Below, piece by piece: positions 23,832 through 38,800 of a stretch of 64,000 nt of DNA (positions are counted from its first letter, which is position 1; each line of letters starts with the position of its first letter). Under the pieces are notes generated by a model. It was not told the DNA's origin and made no database searches. It saw only the letters and a list, made by a program, of their open reading frames with translations. The DNA lies in NCBI GenBank assembly GCA_016490735.1, contig JAEMWC010001491.1, positions 62,001 to 126,000 on the forward strand, written 5' to 3'. A program made the translations under genes and the position numbers. The DNA comes from Pachyseris speciosa (Eukaryota > Cnidaria > Anthozoa > Scleractinia > Pachyseridae).

Positions 23832-26800
23832 CTTTATTGCCAAAAGATAAAGGTACATATCTTTTGTTACATTCTAGTCACCTACACACTCAATAAAAAT
23901 ATACCCTAAAAACTAAACTAGTAAAACTACAAATGGATGATATAAATACTACGTAGAAACTACATTATCTTGTGTTTAAAAATCAGTCTATTTACATAAG
24001 ATGTCATAAATCGTTCGGTATTAACCTTGGGGAGGGGGTGGGGGGCACACTGGATTATTCTCATCTCTAATTTGCATCATAATTTCATGAAAAACAGCTT
24101 TAGTTATAGTGGAGCAGTTCTCTGGAACAGCCTACCCTGTGATGTGAGAGAAGCTAAATCTCTAAGTCAATTTAAACGATTCGTTAATCTTCATTTTTAA
24201 TGTTAGAGTATACACGGCATTCATGAAAACAGGTTTTAGATAGATTAGACGTAGGTAGTTTTTGCATTTTGTTTAGGACAGTTAGGTTATTTGTCATTTT
24301 TATGCTCCTGATGGATTTTACCGTGTTTAAATAAAGAAATATTCTATTCTTCTAGTGTTCTATTTTACCGTCAGTTCGCTTCAGTAACATGAGGAATCAA
24401 GTACGGCTGCTTACAGTCTGCGATTACATTCAAAAAGAAAAAGGAAGGTGTCTGAAGTCACCTTAGTGTTTCTAGAGTACAGTAGAGACTGCTACACAGA
24501 ACCATCACAAAACAACCACAGGTCTTGTGATTTGTTACATTATCCGAACTGTTTATGACATTGTAATCAACCACAGCCAAACTGTGAGTTTGACTGAGTT
24601 ATTTTCTTACCGCGCTCGCTCCAAGTGGTCTTTAGCCTGAACGAAGTCTCCCTCTTCCATATAAAGAAATCCAATTTCTGCGCACGTGTAAGGGGCCAAA
24701 TAAAAATCCTGTTTGAGGTCCTTCGATCTGACAAAACAACAAACAACTTTTTCTTCTTTTTTCCTTTTATTTCTTCAAACTTCATTCAAGAAAGGTAACT
24801 GACCACGAAGAAATAAAATTGGAACAGGAAACAAATATCCCCTCGCCTCATAATCTCCTTCGTAGCCGTTTTTTTGGGGTGTCACACAACGCTCCTCTTT
24901 AACAGGGGGAGGGGGGGGGGGGGGGCGTTGCGTGACATCCCAAAAACGACTACGAAGGAGACTACTAGCCTCACCGACTAAAAGCTTTCTTCAGGCATTC
25001 CATGGCGTCTGTTTTCTTGTCTATACAGCGATAACACATCCCCAGGAGTAATTTACCCAAATACCAGTCGTCCACATAATTTTTGTTATTATCTGAAAAA
25101 AAAAGATTTGGAGATTTGATGCTATGAAGACCACCACATTAAAGGAAGTTTGTTGTTGGTTCACGTCCGAGATGTTTTTCGCCGGGTACTCCGGTTTTCC
25201 CGTCTCCTCAAAAACCAACATTTCCAAATTCCAATTCGATCTGGATAGTGTCCCCAATTAGCATAGCCTCCCACGCAGTCGGTTTTAGGGGATGCGTATT
25301 TCACCTCCACCCCTAAAATAGCCTGCGTGGCAGGCGCTAGCAAGAGGAAGAGGAGGGGAAAACGGACGTACGCGTGAAGAGAGGGGAGAGCGCGTGAAGC
25401 GCAGCGCCTACCACGCAGGTTACCCCTAAAAACGACTGCGTGGGAGCAGGAGCCCATTTCTAGGAGCGTACAACTCCCATACTAAGCCTATGTCACAGCA
25501 TTTTTAAAGACCGATCTATTTTTAGACTATCTTTTTCCTCGAAAAAGGGCAACAAGGACGGCAACGACAACAAGAGCGCCACAAAACAATCGTTTTAATG
25601 AGCGACAACAAAGTCTCTGTACGTGCAGATACTTGTGGCACGTGCAGCGACTTGTGATTGGTCATTGGACTCCTGCGGGAAATTCATTCTAAAAATAAAT
25701 TGGTCTGTGAAAACGCCGTGACAGTAATATAGGGCAGTTATACGCTCCTAGTGATGGGCTCCTGGTGGGAGGCTACAATTAGCACCGTGTATGCTAAACA
25801 CATTGACACTCAAATAAAGTGATTAAGGAGACTGTCTAAATGCGTCGTATTCTTTCACCTACATCCTTTTATGCACACACATCAACAGAGTATGATTCTC
25901 TTACCTTTTGTCTGCTTCAGTTTATGCAAAGAGCCTTCCACTAGTCTAATCAGAGGCTCAACTAAATCAGATCTGAGACTAAGCACTTTAAAACCATTCC
26001 ATATATAAATAAGTTCCTATCAATAGAACGGAAAAGAAAGTTAATCACTAAAAACAGTTTGGTTTTCCTAGTTTCAGCGTATTAGGAATACTGGGAAATA
26101 GAAAATGTGTTTAAAATCAACAACAACCGATCTAACGTATCGACGGCATTGTTTAGCAAAGGAGCAAAACCAAAGGTTGCCTAGCTTGTTTAACTGAATC
26201 AAAAGAAGGTCGCAAGATTTTTCATGATATATTTTAAAAAGTACTAGCCTACAGGACCTGGAGCGCCAATGTAGCAAGTATCAAATGACAACCACAGACA
26301 AACAAATATATATGTGTGAGTGAGGAAGCGCGCGTCCCAAAACAGATATATTGGTCTGCCTGTGCAGCAATGTGCAGAAATGTTTTACGCCTAGATGGGA
26401 TGATGTGTATAAACAACAACGTCTTGTGAATGGTGTTCAATGCTTAGGGCGCGTTCTTTGGGGGCCATTCTGGCTACTTTTTACTCCGGTTTAATAACCA
26501 GAAAATACGCAGAATAATGTTTTCCAGAAGAACACATATTCTAACAACGGAATCCTTTCAGCGGAGGTGACCCCAGACTAGTGCGCAGGAGAGTCTGGAT
26601 CGAGCGTCTAAACCTGACTTCCGGTGACTTGTCACGGAGAAGCAGCCAGCAGTGGGGCGTTACGATTTCTCGCCCAAAATCTTTCCCCCAAGAAACCATA
26701 TTCTGCGTCTTTTTGCGGAATACAGCCCCAGGAGAACGTGTCCTTAGAGTTATTACTCGCTCACCAATCCAGGAAGAAAAAGGTGACCATTTTGTTCAAA

Positions 26801-29800
26801 GTATTTGTTTGCTTTGTGGATCGCAAAGTCCTCAAATGGAAGACATTGGCCTGCGATGCGCTGCTTGAAATCAGGAAGACACCTGACAACAGAAAACAGA
26901 AAGAAACTGTTGAATGAGAAACCCATTTCTAGAAGGACTCGATAACTGATGCGTACGAAAAGCCCTCTCCCCAAATCCTTCGTCTTTCTGAAAGGGCGCG
27001 CGGGGCGGGGAATCACTTCCCACGCGCGCGCCCTTTTTCGGGAGCCATCTCGCGCCTGTCTCTCGGGAAAGAACAGAGCGACGAATAGGGACGAGTCAAT
27101 AAGGCTATCAAAGTTCCTTGACACTGTTCTAGTGGTTAAAACATTTCCATGCTTGGTGAAACGATTCTGATAAATGTGGTATACTGCAACGAGAAAGAAC
27201 TTTGTATGTACGATACAATACACTTCATCAGCCATTCATTACAACCTATTGCGCAGTCACTCACCTAGCCTGCGTATCAGGCTAAAAAAAGGGGAGGGAG
27301 AGGGAGAGGGAAAAAGGGAGAGACCCCTCTCCCTTTTTCCCTCCCTCCCCCCCCCCCCCCTCCCCTTTCTACGCCTTCCACGCAGGCTATTACTCACCTG
27401 AACATGTAGTCTTCCGCGTCCTGTCCGTATTCTCTCTCTTCTTTGGTCAATTGTTGGTTTACAACTCTCGCCATAACCTTAAAGGAAGCCTTGAGGTGCA
27501 TGTACACAGTCTAAAAAAGATAAAAACACGCGTTTTGGCTTGTTTTGCCATGAAGTCGTATCGGGACTATTCACAGAAAGCTCATTTCCCCATTCGAGCA
27601 TAACAAAGTGTTCGTTCTAGCACGTGAAAATGCTCCGAATATTATGGATCAAGAAGAGTGCTCGCTACTAACACGATAGTTGGTCGTCATCGGTATAGTT
27701 TGTTATGTTGCTTGGTAACTTCCTCTCACAAACCTAAAATGCGGGCGCCGTCACTTTGAAGGGAGGTGGTCTCAGCCAATCAGCTAACTTGTTTCCCTTT
27801 TAACATTATCTGGCCTCATCAAAAGATTTTACAATATATCTAGTCGATGCCTACACTAACTGTCAAAACCTACTCGGCGGTGGTTAATTAGTTAATAGAG
27901 AGCTTAAGCAACGACGACGGCGACAGCGACGGCAACGGGAACGCCACAAAACAATAGACTTAATGAGCAAAACCAATCGCTCTGCACGTGCGTTTTACAT
28001 TTTGGTACATTTCTTTACCGTCCTTAGTAAAACAACGTGAAATGACCAAATTTTAGGTTTTGTGGAGAACGTGAGCGTATGACGGTGAGCTCTTCTTTCT
28101 TTTTCCCAACTTTAATGCCATTTCTACTAATTTAGCTCCAGGATAGGTCGCCAGCATATTACAAGTTAAACAAGTTGGAAAAATCGCGAAAGAGTTACAA
28201 TAACGAGAAGTTACATTTTAAAATGACGTTTTCGTTGCCGTTTCCGTCGTCATTGCTTAAGCTTTCTAATCTCCGAGGAAAACAACGACGGGGTGAGAGG
28301 GGGGGGGGGGGGGAGATTTTATTAAGCTGCGTTCGCTTTGTATATTACATGAAGTTTTGCTACACAGTGTTTTTTTGAGCCTAAACTCACCTTTGACCAG
28401 AGGCTTTCATCAAGCAGAGCTCCAGCGTAATGATATGCTTGGACCCAGTCCCCTTTACACCTGTTGGCGTAACATCGGTTCTTACTTTAATAAGCGACAG
28501 AGTTTAATTCAGCTAAATTATTTGTGAGCTAGGGTAGTACAGAGCGAACACAGATGGAGTTGACGGTGACATTTAGTGAAAGCTGGATTGGAACCAATAA
28601 TTTCCCACAACTTAAGTGAAGCGGCAATCTCAAGCCAGACATGGTTAACCGTAAAAATTCAGTAAGAAAATTTAACATAAGGTTTTTACTTTGAAAGTTA
28701 AAAGCTGATAAGTTTGTTGAGTGTCTGTGGGTTTGTTAATCATTTTTCGATACACCAAAAAAGTTTTAGGAACACTGATAGTTAATACGATGAATTGTTA
28801 TTTCGAAAGTCACGCATTCAAACCGAAGTGACACCCAGCACCGGCCAGTCTCTACACCTACCTCGTTTCAATAAAAGACCTTTACTTGTTACTGAGTTAA
28901 TCGTTGAATGGTTTAGTTAACTCACAGACTAACCTTTGGTCTCTCAAAGATTTTAATTTCTTCATTTGACCGCGGTTAATCTCATGCCATACCTGGCGGT
29001 TTACGATACCTTACGAGAGCTCTGATTTTAGTGCCCGCACAGCTCTTTATTTATACCAACTGAAAAACTTTGGGCCAGTCGGAGAGGGAGCTTTATAACT
29101 TCGAGTGAGGGCCCCGGGAGGGGGGGGGGGTCTCCCTATAATGGCCTATACTGGGAGGCTCCGCCCGAAAGGGGTACCTTTTTCACGCTTCAGGTATATA
29201 AAAGGGTAGGGATTTCGCGAGTCGAAGTATATGAAAGAGAGAGAGTAAAATATGCGTAGTTCTATTTCTAGCCTGCCCAGCAGGCGCTAGAAAGGAGGGG
29301 CGCGTGGCATCTGGAGGAGGAGCGCTCCCCTCGCTTTGCGCGCGCACTATCGCCCTTCCCTTTTTAGTGCCTGCCGCGCAGGCGATTCTATTTCTTGCCT
29401 TATAGGGGATTCATGCTTACGTCATTGTTTACATTTTTGCTCATTTGCATACGACTTTGCTTACAGAAGGAAACATGTTAGATGTGATTTGACTCCAGGC
29501 AGCTAAAGAGCTAGTGAAATTTAATACATTGTGAAATTTTTAGCTCTTTACCTGTAGTATTCAAGGAGATATTGTCTTGCAAAAACTGCAAAATTTCTGG
29601 GTGGCAAAAGCACTAATGAGCTCATACATTCTTTGCAAAATTTTGAGTTTTTAAACCCGCGTTGCACGAAAAGTATTCAATACACGAGGCTCATATTCAT
29701 TGGCAGAGCTATTCATACTATGATCTTTCAATATTCAGAACTGATTTATTTGTAGCTCCATCAGAAACTGAATTGTTCATGCTAATGAGGCAAATATTGT

Positions 29801-32800
29801 AAACAAGGATTCCCCTATACTACTTCACATCTGCTACGCAGTCTCCCCATAAGTTGTACGTCGTTCATATAGATTTTATCGTACCATTTAATCCAATGAT
29901 GGCCATTCCAATCCACTTGCTCAATTACTTTTCTTTAAACTGCTAAAACAACGGCCATCTCTCTCTAAAACCTATGCAAATTTTGTTTTCGGTTGCTCTT
30001 CATGAGGCTTCTGAGTTTTCTCAAACTACCTTATACTTTTTCTATAAGTTGTAATGATGATATAATATGTTCTAAATAAGGCTGCAATGACACTTACGCA
30101 TGGCACCACATGAGCTCCCAATAGAAGATGTGATGAAACTGTTTAATCTCGGACTGAATCGTGATGGAATGTCTATATCTACTGATGGCCTGTGTGCAGG
30201 GAAAATATAAAACTTCCTGAACACAAATAACAAATCAGCAATCAGCATCAATTTGATATGGTCAGGGTTGACCATAGCTATCAGCATTTGTAGTGGTAAA
30301 TCGCCTCGCAGTAAATCGTAAAGGCCCGTTATACACAGGCGATTTTTGTTGTGCTTATGTACAACTTCAAAACCGCACCAGTAAATTAGGTGCGATTTCA
30401 GCGCAATTTTAGTGCAATTTGTCGCCGCGATAACGCAGGGGTTTCGAACTTGCTTGAAACTTGATACAATTTTTTGATAAAGTTGTGTTTCGTGAGTTGC
30501 ATCTCAAATCGCCGTGTATCGTGGCCTAAAATTGCGCCGAAATCGCGCTTCGTTTACAAGTGCGATTTTGAAGTTGCAACTTTAGTGCGACAAAATCGCC
30601 TTGTAAACAGGCCTCAAAAGGGTTTTCGTCTACCGAGATAAATGCTGTAACACCTGTACACGTAACGTTACTCAAATTACATGGCTGGTACAGTGATGAT
30701 GCAAATATACACAGGGGTTCGTACTGAGGCTGTACTTACCTCATCTAATTTCCCCCGAACTTGCTTAATACGACCATCAAAAAATAGAAATAGGGATCCC
30801 TGTGGAAATAACTAAGTCAGTGTCTTAGTTTATGTACAAAAATGTTACTTTGTGGACGAAGTTACTAAGACAGTAACCTAGAGTCCAATAGACCCTTTTC
30901 ATAATGGCGCCTGACAAATTATTCTTTTATTCTTATGATAATGAGCCCTACTAGCCTCGTCAGCATGTACAAAATTCAATAGAATTTTTTCATTAAAGTG
31001 AGGTTAGTAGGGCTAATTAACACATATACAAAAGAATAATTAAAATCGTCCGCCATTATGAAAGAGGTCTATGGTCTGTTTTCCTGTCACCCCAGGCTTA
31101 CCAAAGATACAAGAATAAATGCAAATATGGGGAGGATGGTGAGGGATGGAGAAGATTGAAACGGTTTACAAATTACGTTTTTGAAAAATTAAGGCAATTT
31201 GTAATCCGTTTCAATCTTCTCCATCCTTCATCATCCTTGCCATATTTGCATTTATTCTTGTCTCTTTGGTGCTTGTCTTCCTTGAAAATTTGTTATTTCA
31301 CTGTTTCGCATTAGTTGAGTGAATTTTTTCATCTCTCTAATAATGACCCAAAATATCTTGACCGTGCTCCTTTAAAGCCCTACAAAGGTGATGTATGAAG
31401 TTTGAGTCTTTTTAAAACTTAAAAATCAAACCTTGAAATTCAGAATTTACTATGCTTTCTCGAGAATTGGTGCGAAATTGTGGAATTTAAGATACCAACT
31501 AATCTTCGTAATTTGCCTAAACATAAATTTAGAAAGAGAATTCGAACATTACTACTTGAAATTTTAGAGTCTGATGACTCGTATAACGATCTAGAAGAAA
31601 TTATTTGCAGGACAAAGAAACGTGCTTCTTAACTTTAACGTCACGGTGCTACCTTAACGCCTGAAGATGGAAACGTAATATTACCACAAGATGGTAGCGG
31701 ATTTTTATTCAGCTTTCTCTTTTTTTTTTTTAACGTTCTCGTTTTGATCTCAACTTTATTTTCTTACCAACATAATCTTTTTAGCAGTCTTTTATTTTTC
31801 CTTAATTCCTGGCCAGCCTAGATTAGCTTTATAATGCTACTTAAGGGTCAGCTAAATCTGTATCTAATCAATATGGTGTCAATAAAAATCACGCATTTGC
31901 CACTGGGGAAGAGGCAGCAGCCTCGAAACGTTTGGCATTCAAAACTAATTTTAAACACATTTTCAAAAAATTCCAAAATGTTTATTAATAAAAATCAACT
32001 TCAGCTTCAAATTGGATAGTTGAAGTAAAAGAAATTGAGCTACCAAAGCTATGTTCTGTCTTGCTTGATTAATAGGAGAGTTCTCATAAAGGTTCCACAA
32101 ACCGCCTGGTTTTCATTAGCCTCCCACGCAGTCGTTTTTAGGGGACTCGTATTTCACCTCCTCTCCACTAACGCCTGCTTATCCAAAGCCAACATTCCTT
32201 TCCCGTCGCTTAGCCAATCACATTTTACCTACTAAATTCTGGAAGGTTGACCTTGACCTCAGGACGCTTTTCGCGGGATACTTCAACGTAGCGGAGACAG
32301 AGCTTGAGCGAGCAAGCTTTGATCACTGTGTGCTCTACGTTAAAAATTTCCTGTTGAAATGTTTATCAACTGGCTTGAATTTAAGAATTTGTGAGAGGAA
32401 ATAGCGATAATATTTTCGTCAATATGCCGATTAGTTACGGAAAGTCGCTTATTTATCAAGCAAGCTTCGCCTTCAATCTTCGATATCCTCACCGCTGGTC
32501 ATGTTGTAGCTGTGTTACCTCTCGTAAATTTGATGAAGGGCCAAGTCAGTTATTAAGAAGTATTGGCGTATCTTCGGTTAGTCTGAGTGATTTGGAGGAA
32601 GGAAACTTTGCCTTCGGTAGACCATAGCGTGCAGTGGATCGAGCGTGCTTCTAAATACTAAACTGCATAATTTTACCGTCCGCTTCTCGTGAACTGAAGA
32701 AAAAATTACGAATTGGCGCAGTCTATGTCATCGGTGTTTGATAACTTCTGACCGCTTCTCCAGGACGTTTTGGGTCGCTGTGTGGGCGAATTTCATCTGA

Positions 32801-35800
32801 TTTAATGCGAGACCATGAGAGATCGAGCTTTCTTGTTGTACCATGTGTGATAATCCAGTGGATAATTTCACGTCGGTTTACTCTATGTTTGATCGACTGA
32901 TGAAATGCTTCAGATTTCTAACTTGGTCATGTCTAAATTCTTATTCGATTTTTCAGATTTTGAAAGTCTCTTGTAACACATCATTACTATCATTACTATT
33001 ACTCAAAAACAAATCAGCTCCAGCGCTTATTCGCGAGAGAAAGAAGCACGCATAAGGATTAATTTTACCTGTCATCGCTGGACAGTTGCTCGATCGTGAT
33101 TGGCTAGGATGCCCGCAAGTCAAACAATGGGAAAGGAATAGAGAATTAACTCTAAAGTGTAAATTAAAGTGCTACTTAAGAGCAATTCTCTGTAAGAATC
33201 GAACAAAGTGGGAAATGAAAAAGTTTGACCCCTCCACTCAAATTCACATGAAAGTAGACCTTCATGGGGATGTTCAAAAATGACCATTATTGAGGTCAAA
33301 ACTTAATTGTTGCCATGGGAACACCGAATGTTTGTTGATGCCTGAGAACCCAATTTTGAACTAGAAAACTGTTGTGAAAACTGCAAAATTCAAAACACTA
33401 TTTCTCAAGTGCAATAAAAAACTACAACTTGAGACTTATACCAAATGTTAAACTACTACTCTAGTTTTTCTCCGTGTATGTCGCTTGTTATTATGTTTAT
33501 TCTGCATAGAATAAACGGTGACTTAATTACACATTGTCTCCGCCATTTAAATTTGTGAGTGAAACTAGCAGTACGTTTCTCTCACTTCCTCCAAAAGTAC
33601 ATCAGTTCTAGAACTATAACTACATGGATAGTTTACAACAGACATTGTAGTTACTAAAATAGTAAAACTTTCTGCGGGGCGGGCTTATTTGGTTGTCAGG
33701 GCAATCAGCAAAAACAATACGAAAATCAAGCTTCTTAAATTTTGCTGAAATTAACATTCCTTCAATTCGCTAAAAAAAATAGAAGAAGACCGAGACAGCT
33801 GTCAGAATAAAAGAATATTGTCTGTTGATTAAACCTCTGATGAAAACAATCGTTTATGACCATGAATTTTGAAACAAACTGAGTCAAACTGGAGCTTACC
33901 TTACAGTTTAGTCCATTTCTCCGCTTTTCGACTCGCTTTCCTGTACTCCTCAATCAGACGTCACCATTCGCTCCAAACAATGAAAAAATGCATGATCTAG
34001 AGTAAATTTCAAGAAGCCAATGATTTTAGCCCAATTTATGGAGCATAGATGGAAGAAAACAATTGTCTTCAAGGTTGAAGCGAGGAAGCGAAAATAACCT
34101 TATGCCATGGGAGATTAAAGGTCGGCGGTGTTTACCAGAAGACTTCTTACTTTATGTTTTGTTCAACAACGTGTCCTTAGACGTAAGTTGTTCATGGCAC
34201 AAGTAATTTACATTAATTTGATCATATTTTTGTTTAGTTTTCGACTCGATATCTTCCTCCTGGTCCATGCACAGTAGCACAAACATTCTCTGATAGAAGA
34301 AAAACAGGAAAATTTGTTCTCGAGCTCATACTATTTTTTCGCAGCAAAAATTTTATAAATAACACTGAAAAAACACAATTTGTCAATCAAAGCAATACAC
34401 TGTATTAAAGATAAATGAAGGAATAGCTATTTTCAATTCTTATTTTCAATTTTATACAGCTTGCATACCTATATGCTTTCATTTCAAGACATGTCAGTGG
34501 TTGATTGACGGGTATATCCTTCTTTCAAGTACAATTTCGTCCAGCTCCTTAGTAATATAATTAATAGCAATATAAAAATAAAAACAACAGCAACAAAAAA
34601 CAGAGAAACAAACAAAAATCGGCTTTGTTCTTATCAACGAAATTTTCTTGTTATGCTAAGTGTAAAAGAACCTGCGTTAGGTAGCTAGTACATGCTCTAT
34701 CAGCTACACTGTCTGCTGCAGCTTTGCAGCTGCAGCTCTCGACAATAGAAACAACACCGTTTACGAAGGGTTCCTTTCGTTGTCCTGAGATGTGCACATC
34801 GAACTCTTTGCAGATGGCTTTAAGCGTTGTCATTTTTAGCGAGGGTAATTCTTCTTTCGTCATTTGGTACAGCTGAAGACCTCCGTGCACCAGTGGATGC
34901 CCATTTTATAAGATCATTTCTTACCTCAAGTAGCATATCCTCGTTTTTATGTGCCTGATATTCTGACTCGCTGAGTTGCTTTCTTTTTGCCGCAAAGCGA
35001 GAGAAGTAAGAAGAAATTTGCGACGGTGTAAGGAACTCATCAATCGAAAACAATCACTGATTGTTAGCGTCTCGAGCTTTGCGCATCTTCTTCGCGACTT
35101 CTTCACCTGTGGTCTTCTTGATTTCTATCCTAACTAAAAACGTACTCTCAATAAAGGACTTCTTTTCACTGAATCTTGCAGTCTTAGGTTTCGACTTTAA
35201 CGCCCAGCCCATACTCAGCAAGGGGGAATGAGGGTCACCGCTCAGACTAACACTGGAGAGCTCCTTAGTTTGGCCTTCTTCTAAATGCTGAGCATAACTT
35301 AACTTAGCTCTGTCTTGAAGGATGACTTCTTCCAGAGACCTGATATGCATTCTGTACTCACAGTGTCTTTCGAGTGAGGAATATCGCACGAAAGACTTTG
35401 TGCAGCCCTTCTCCGGAAAAGAAAATTTTTTTGGCAGAAGTTGATTGCTGCTGTCACTGGAATCTGAGCACTGGGATGTGCTGTCACTAAAATCGCGGTC
35501 TTCCTTCTTTTCCAGCCTTCTAGTTTGTTTCGTATCTGACACATAAGCCGTTATCTTGCTTTGTGCCCTTCTTTGAAATACGGCCGAAAAATCACCATCG
35601 CCAAAGCAGACGTTTTCAAGCCATGAAAATTCACTTTCCTCTGGCACTGCAAAACGGCGCAGTGATACAGTTAAGGAAATTCACCGGTTTTGGTCACAGT
35701 GAGTGACCAAAAGTGAGTGTACTTAGGAGATAGGCTGCGATTGGTTACAATTGTCTTCCCTAGACATTCCTCAGTAAACATAATGAAAAAAGTTAACATT

Positions 35801-38800
35801 TGAAAGATGGAAACTTCTAAATCATTTTATCACAGTCAGGGTTATTCTGACTTGCGGCTCGCTTTCACTTGTTTGAACTCTGTATGCACGCACTTTTATA
35901 CGTGGGATCATAAATCTCAAATTTGCATCTCAGTGAGACTGTAGCTATGGTACCACTGAAATCAGATTTTGATGATTTTGATTTGTGGTGAAGGGTTTTA
36001 TGACGACCTGTACAAATTGTAATGACTTTCTTCACCCACGCATTTCATCAGAGAATTCAATTGTGATTACTATAACAGGTTAATAAAACGTCACTATCTA
36101 CATCTGAAGTAGCTACGTTGTTACACAGATGGTTTTACATTTTATTGAGATTCTTACTGTAGTTTATGTGTTTGTTCTTACCGGAACCCATTGGAACGAT
36201 AGCTCCTGTTAGTTGCTTGATAAGGACAGAGTGCCTTTTCAAAACAGAACGATCCCCTTTCATTTTGGAGCCTTTATGATTACTAAGTCCTATAGGAACT
36301 TGGTAGGTACTCCGTCTGCTTCTCCAATATATACCCAGTCGATAACGATGATAACTGCATATCTTTAAGGTTGTTCCTTCAGCACGTGTTACATCGAAAA
36401 ACCCTAAAGCAAAACCTGGAACTATAAAAAGCGAAAAACAACTTTTTCCGTTCAAGTGGATATAGGACGTGGGAAAACTGTGCATTTCTTAAAAACATGG
36501 CATGCGGCTAAACCTTAATGATAGAAAATCTACCTTATTATTCACAACAAGCAATTCTGAGGAAAAGACCCTTGAAAAGCCATCAATCCAGATCTTTGCA
36601 TTTATAAGTCCACGTTTCCACTAATACGGTCCCATACTTATTTTACGAAAACCAATTTGAAGTACGAAAAAGTTGCAAAAAATTGCGCACAAAATTCTTA
36701 GAATCTGGTCGCGTGCGGCTAAAAAAGTTTTTATACCAGTTGCCGACTACCCTTTTGATACGCGTTTGTCATGCTTGATTGTTAGAAGAGAAAAACAGTA
36801 TTCAACTCACCTCCACGACAAAGTAATAAATCAATTTCATCAGAAACATCTTCATTGCACTTGCTGAGACCGTGAGTTTTTCAATGGCTCGATATGTCTC
36901 GATCACAATCTCTTAGAAGAAACAGTTCTTCCTCGCTACATATGCAAGGCAGTGAGTGAGGGAGTAGCAAAACTACGGTGGCTTATAAGGGCCATCGAAA
37001 GCATCTCTCTTTTTTCGCTCGTCGACACTTAATAACTGTCGATCGACACTTATAACTGTCGATCGACACTTATAACAGTCGATCGACACTTATAACTGTC
37101 GATCGACACTTATAACAGTCGATCGACACTTATAACAGTCGATCGACACTTATAACAGTCGATCGACACTTATAACTGTCGATCGACACTTATAACTGTC
37201 GATCGACACTTAGAACTGTCGATCGACACTTAGCTAGACTGGGCACCAGGCTTTGCGTAACAAACACGTACTACTCCAATCAAGATGGCGAACGTACGGT
37301 GGCTTATAAGGGCCATCGAAAGCATCTCTCTTTTTTCGCTCGTCGACACTTAATAACTGTCGATCGACACTTATAACTGTCGATCGACACTTATAACTGT
37401 CGATTGACACTTATAACAGTCGATCGACACTTATAACTGTCGATCGACACTTATAACTGTCGATCGACACTTATAACAGTCGATCGACACTTATAACTGT
37501 CGATCGACACTTATAACTGTCGATCGACACTTATAACTGTCGATCGACACTTATAACAGTCGATCGACACTTATAACTGTCGATCGACACTTATAACTGT
37601 CGATCGACACTTAGAACTGTCGATCGACACTTAGCTAGACTGGGCACCAGGCTTTGCGTAACAAACACGTACTACTCCAATCAAGATGGCGAACGTACGG
37701 TGGCTTATAAGGGCCATCGAAAGCATCTCTCTTTTTTCGCTCGTCGACACTTAATAACTGTCGATCGACACTTATAACTGTCGATCGACACTTATAACTG
37801 TCGATTGACACTTATAACAGTCGATCGACACTTATAACTGTCGATCGACACTTATAACTGTCGATCGACACTTATAACAGTCGATCGACACTTATAACTG
37901 TCGATCGACACTTATAACTGTCGATTGACACTTATAACAGTCGATCGACACTTATAACTGTCGATCGACACTTATAACAGTCGATCGACACTTATAACTG
38001 TCGATCGACACTTATAACAGTCGATCGACACTTATAACTGTCGATCGACACTTATAACTGTCGATCGACACTTATAACAGTCGATCGACACTTATAACTG
38101 TCGATCGACACTTATAACTGTCGATCGACACTTATAACTGTCGATCGACACTTATAACAGTCGATCGACACTTATAACTGTCGATCGACACTTATAACTG
38201 TCGATCGACACTTATAACTGTCGATCGACACTTATAACTGTCGATCGACACTTAGCTAGACTGGGCACCAGGCTTTGCGTAACAAACACGTACTACTCCA
38301 ATCAAGATGGCGAACGCTGACGAGGTAAGATTAATTGCATTCAAATTAGCCTTCAAAGGCGTGAAATCTGTTGTTTAGAACATAAGAACATTTCATCTGT
38401 TAAATGTGCTGTAGAGACCTTAGAATATGCAGTTTCCAAGGTCGTAAAAGCGTTCCAGAATGAGCTAACGAGCAGAGCACAGTGGATAGACCATTCTCTT
38501 CCCTAATTTTGACCGTGACAGAGTGTTTTACTTGATAAAACATGAATTGCGAATTTATTGAACGGCTTCAAAAACTTTACTGTACATCTATCTATTCTTA
38601 CACTAAAATTAAGATTTTGAGTTACGGTTTGGCCTAGAAAATCGGATGTAAAATATCAGATATAAAGACACATTAGTTTCTTTTGTATTTCCTTCATAAA
38701 TTATTAATGATTTGGGAATTAAAGTTTAAGTTAAAGACCTCGCCCTATTTTACGTTTCAGCTTTGAATCGGTTCTGTTGTGTTATATAGGAACCGACAGA

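Noticed and set aside
26753..27235. 160-aa minus-strand frame as a separate gene
   Set aside because: Only its C-terminal third (from CLPDFKQRIAG) is coding, as a TTC39 exon starting after a TTGTCAG acceptor; the rest is intron read-through.
34820..35647. Intact zinc-finger gene
   Set aside because: A TGA and a frameshift break the conserved region, the first zinc ligand is missing and no start codon was found.
37022..38253. CRISPR-like array of 20-bp repeats
   Set aside because: Units are directly tandem with no spacers, and the arrays lie in the inverted ends of a DNA transposon.
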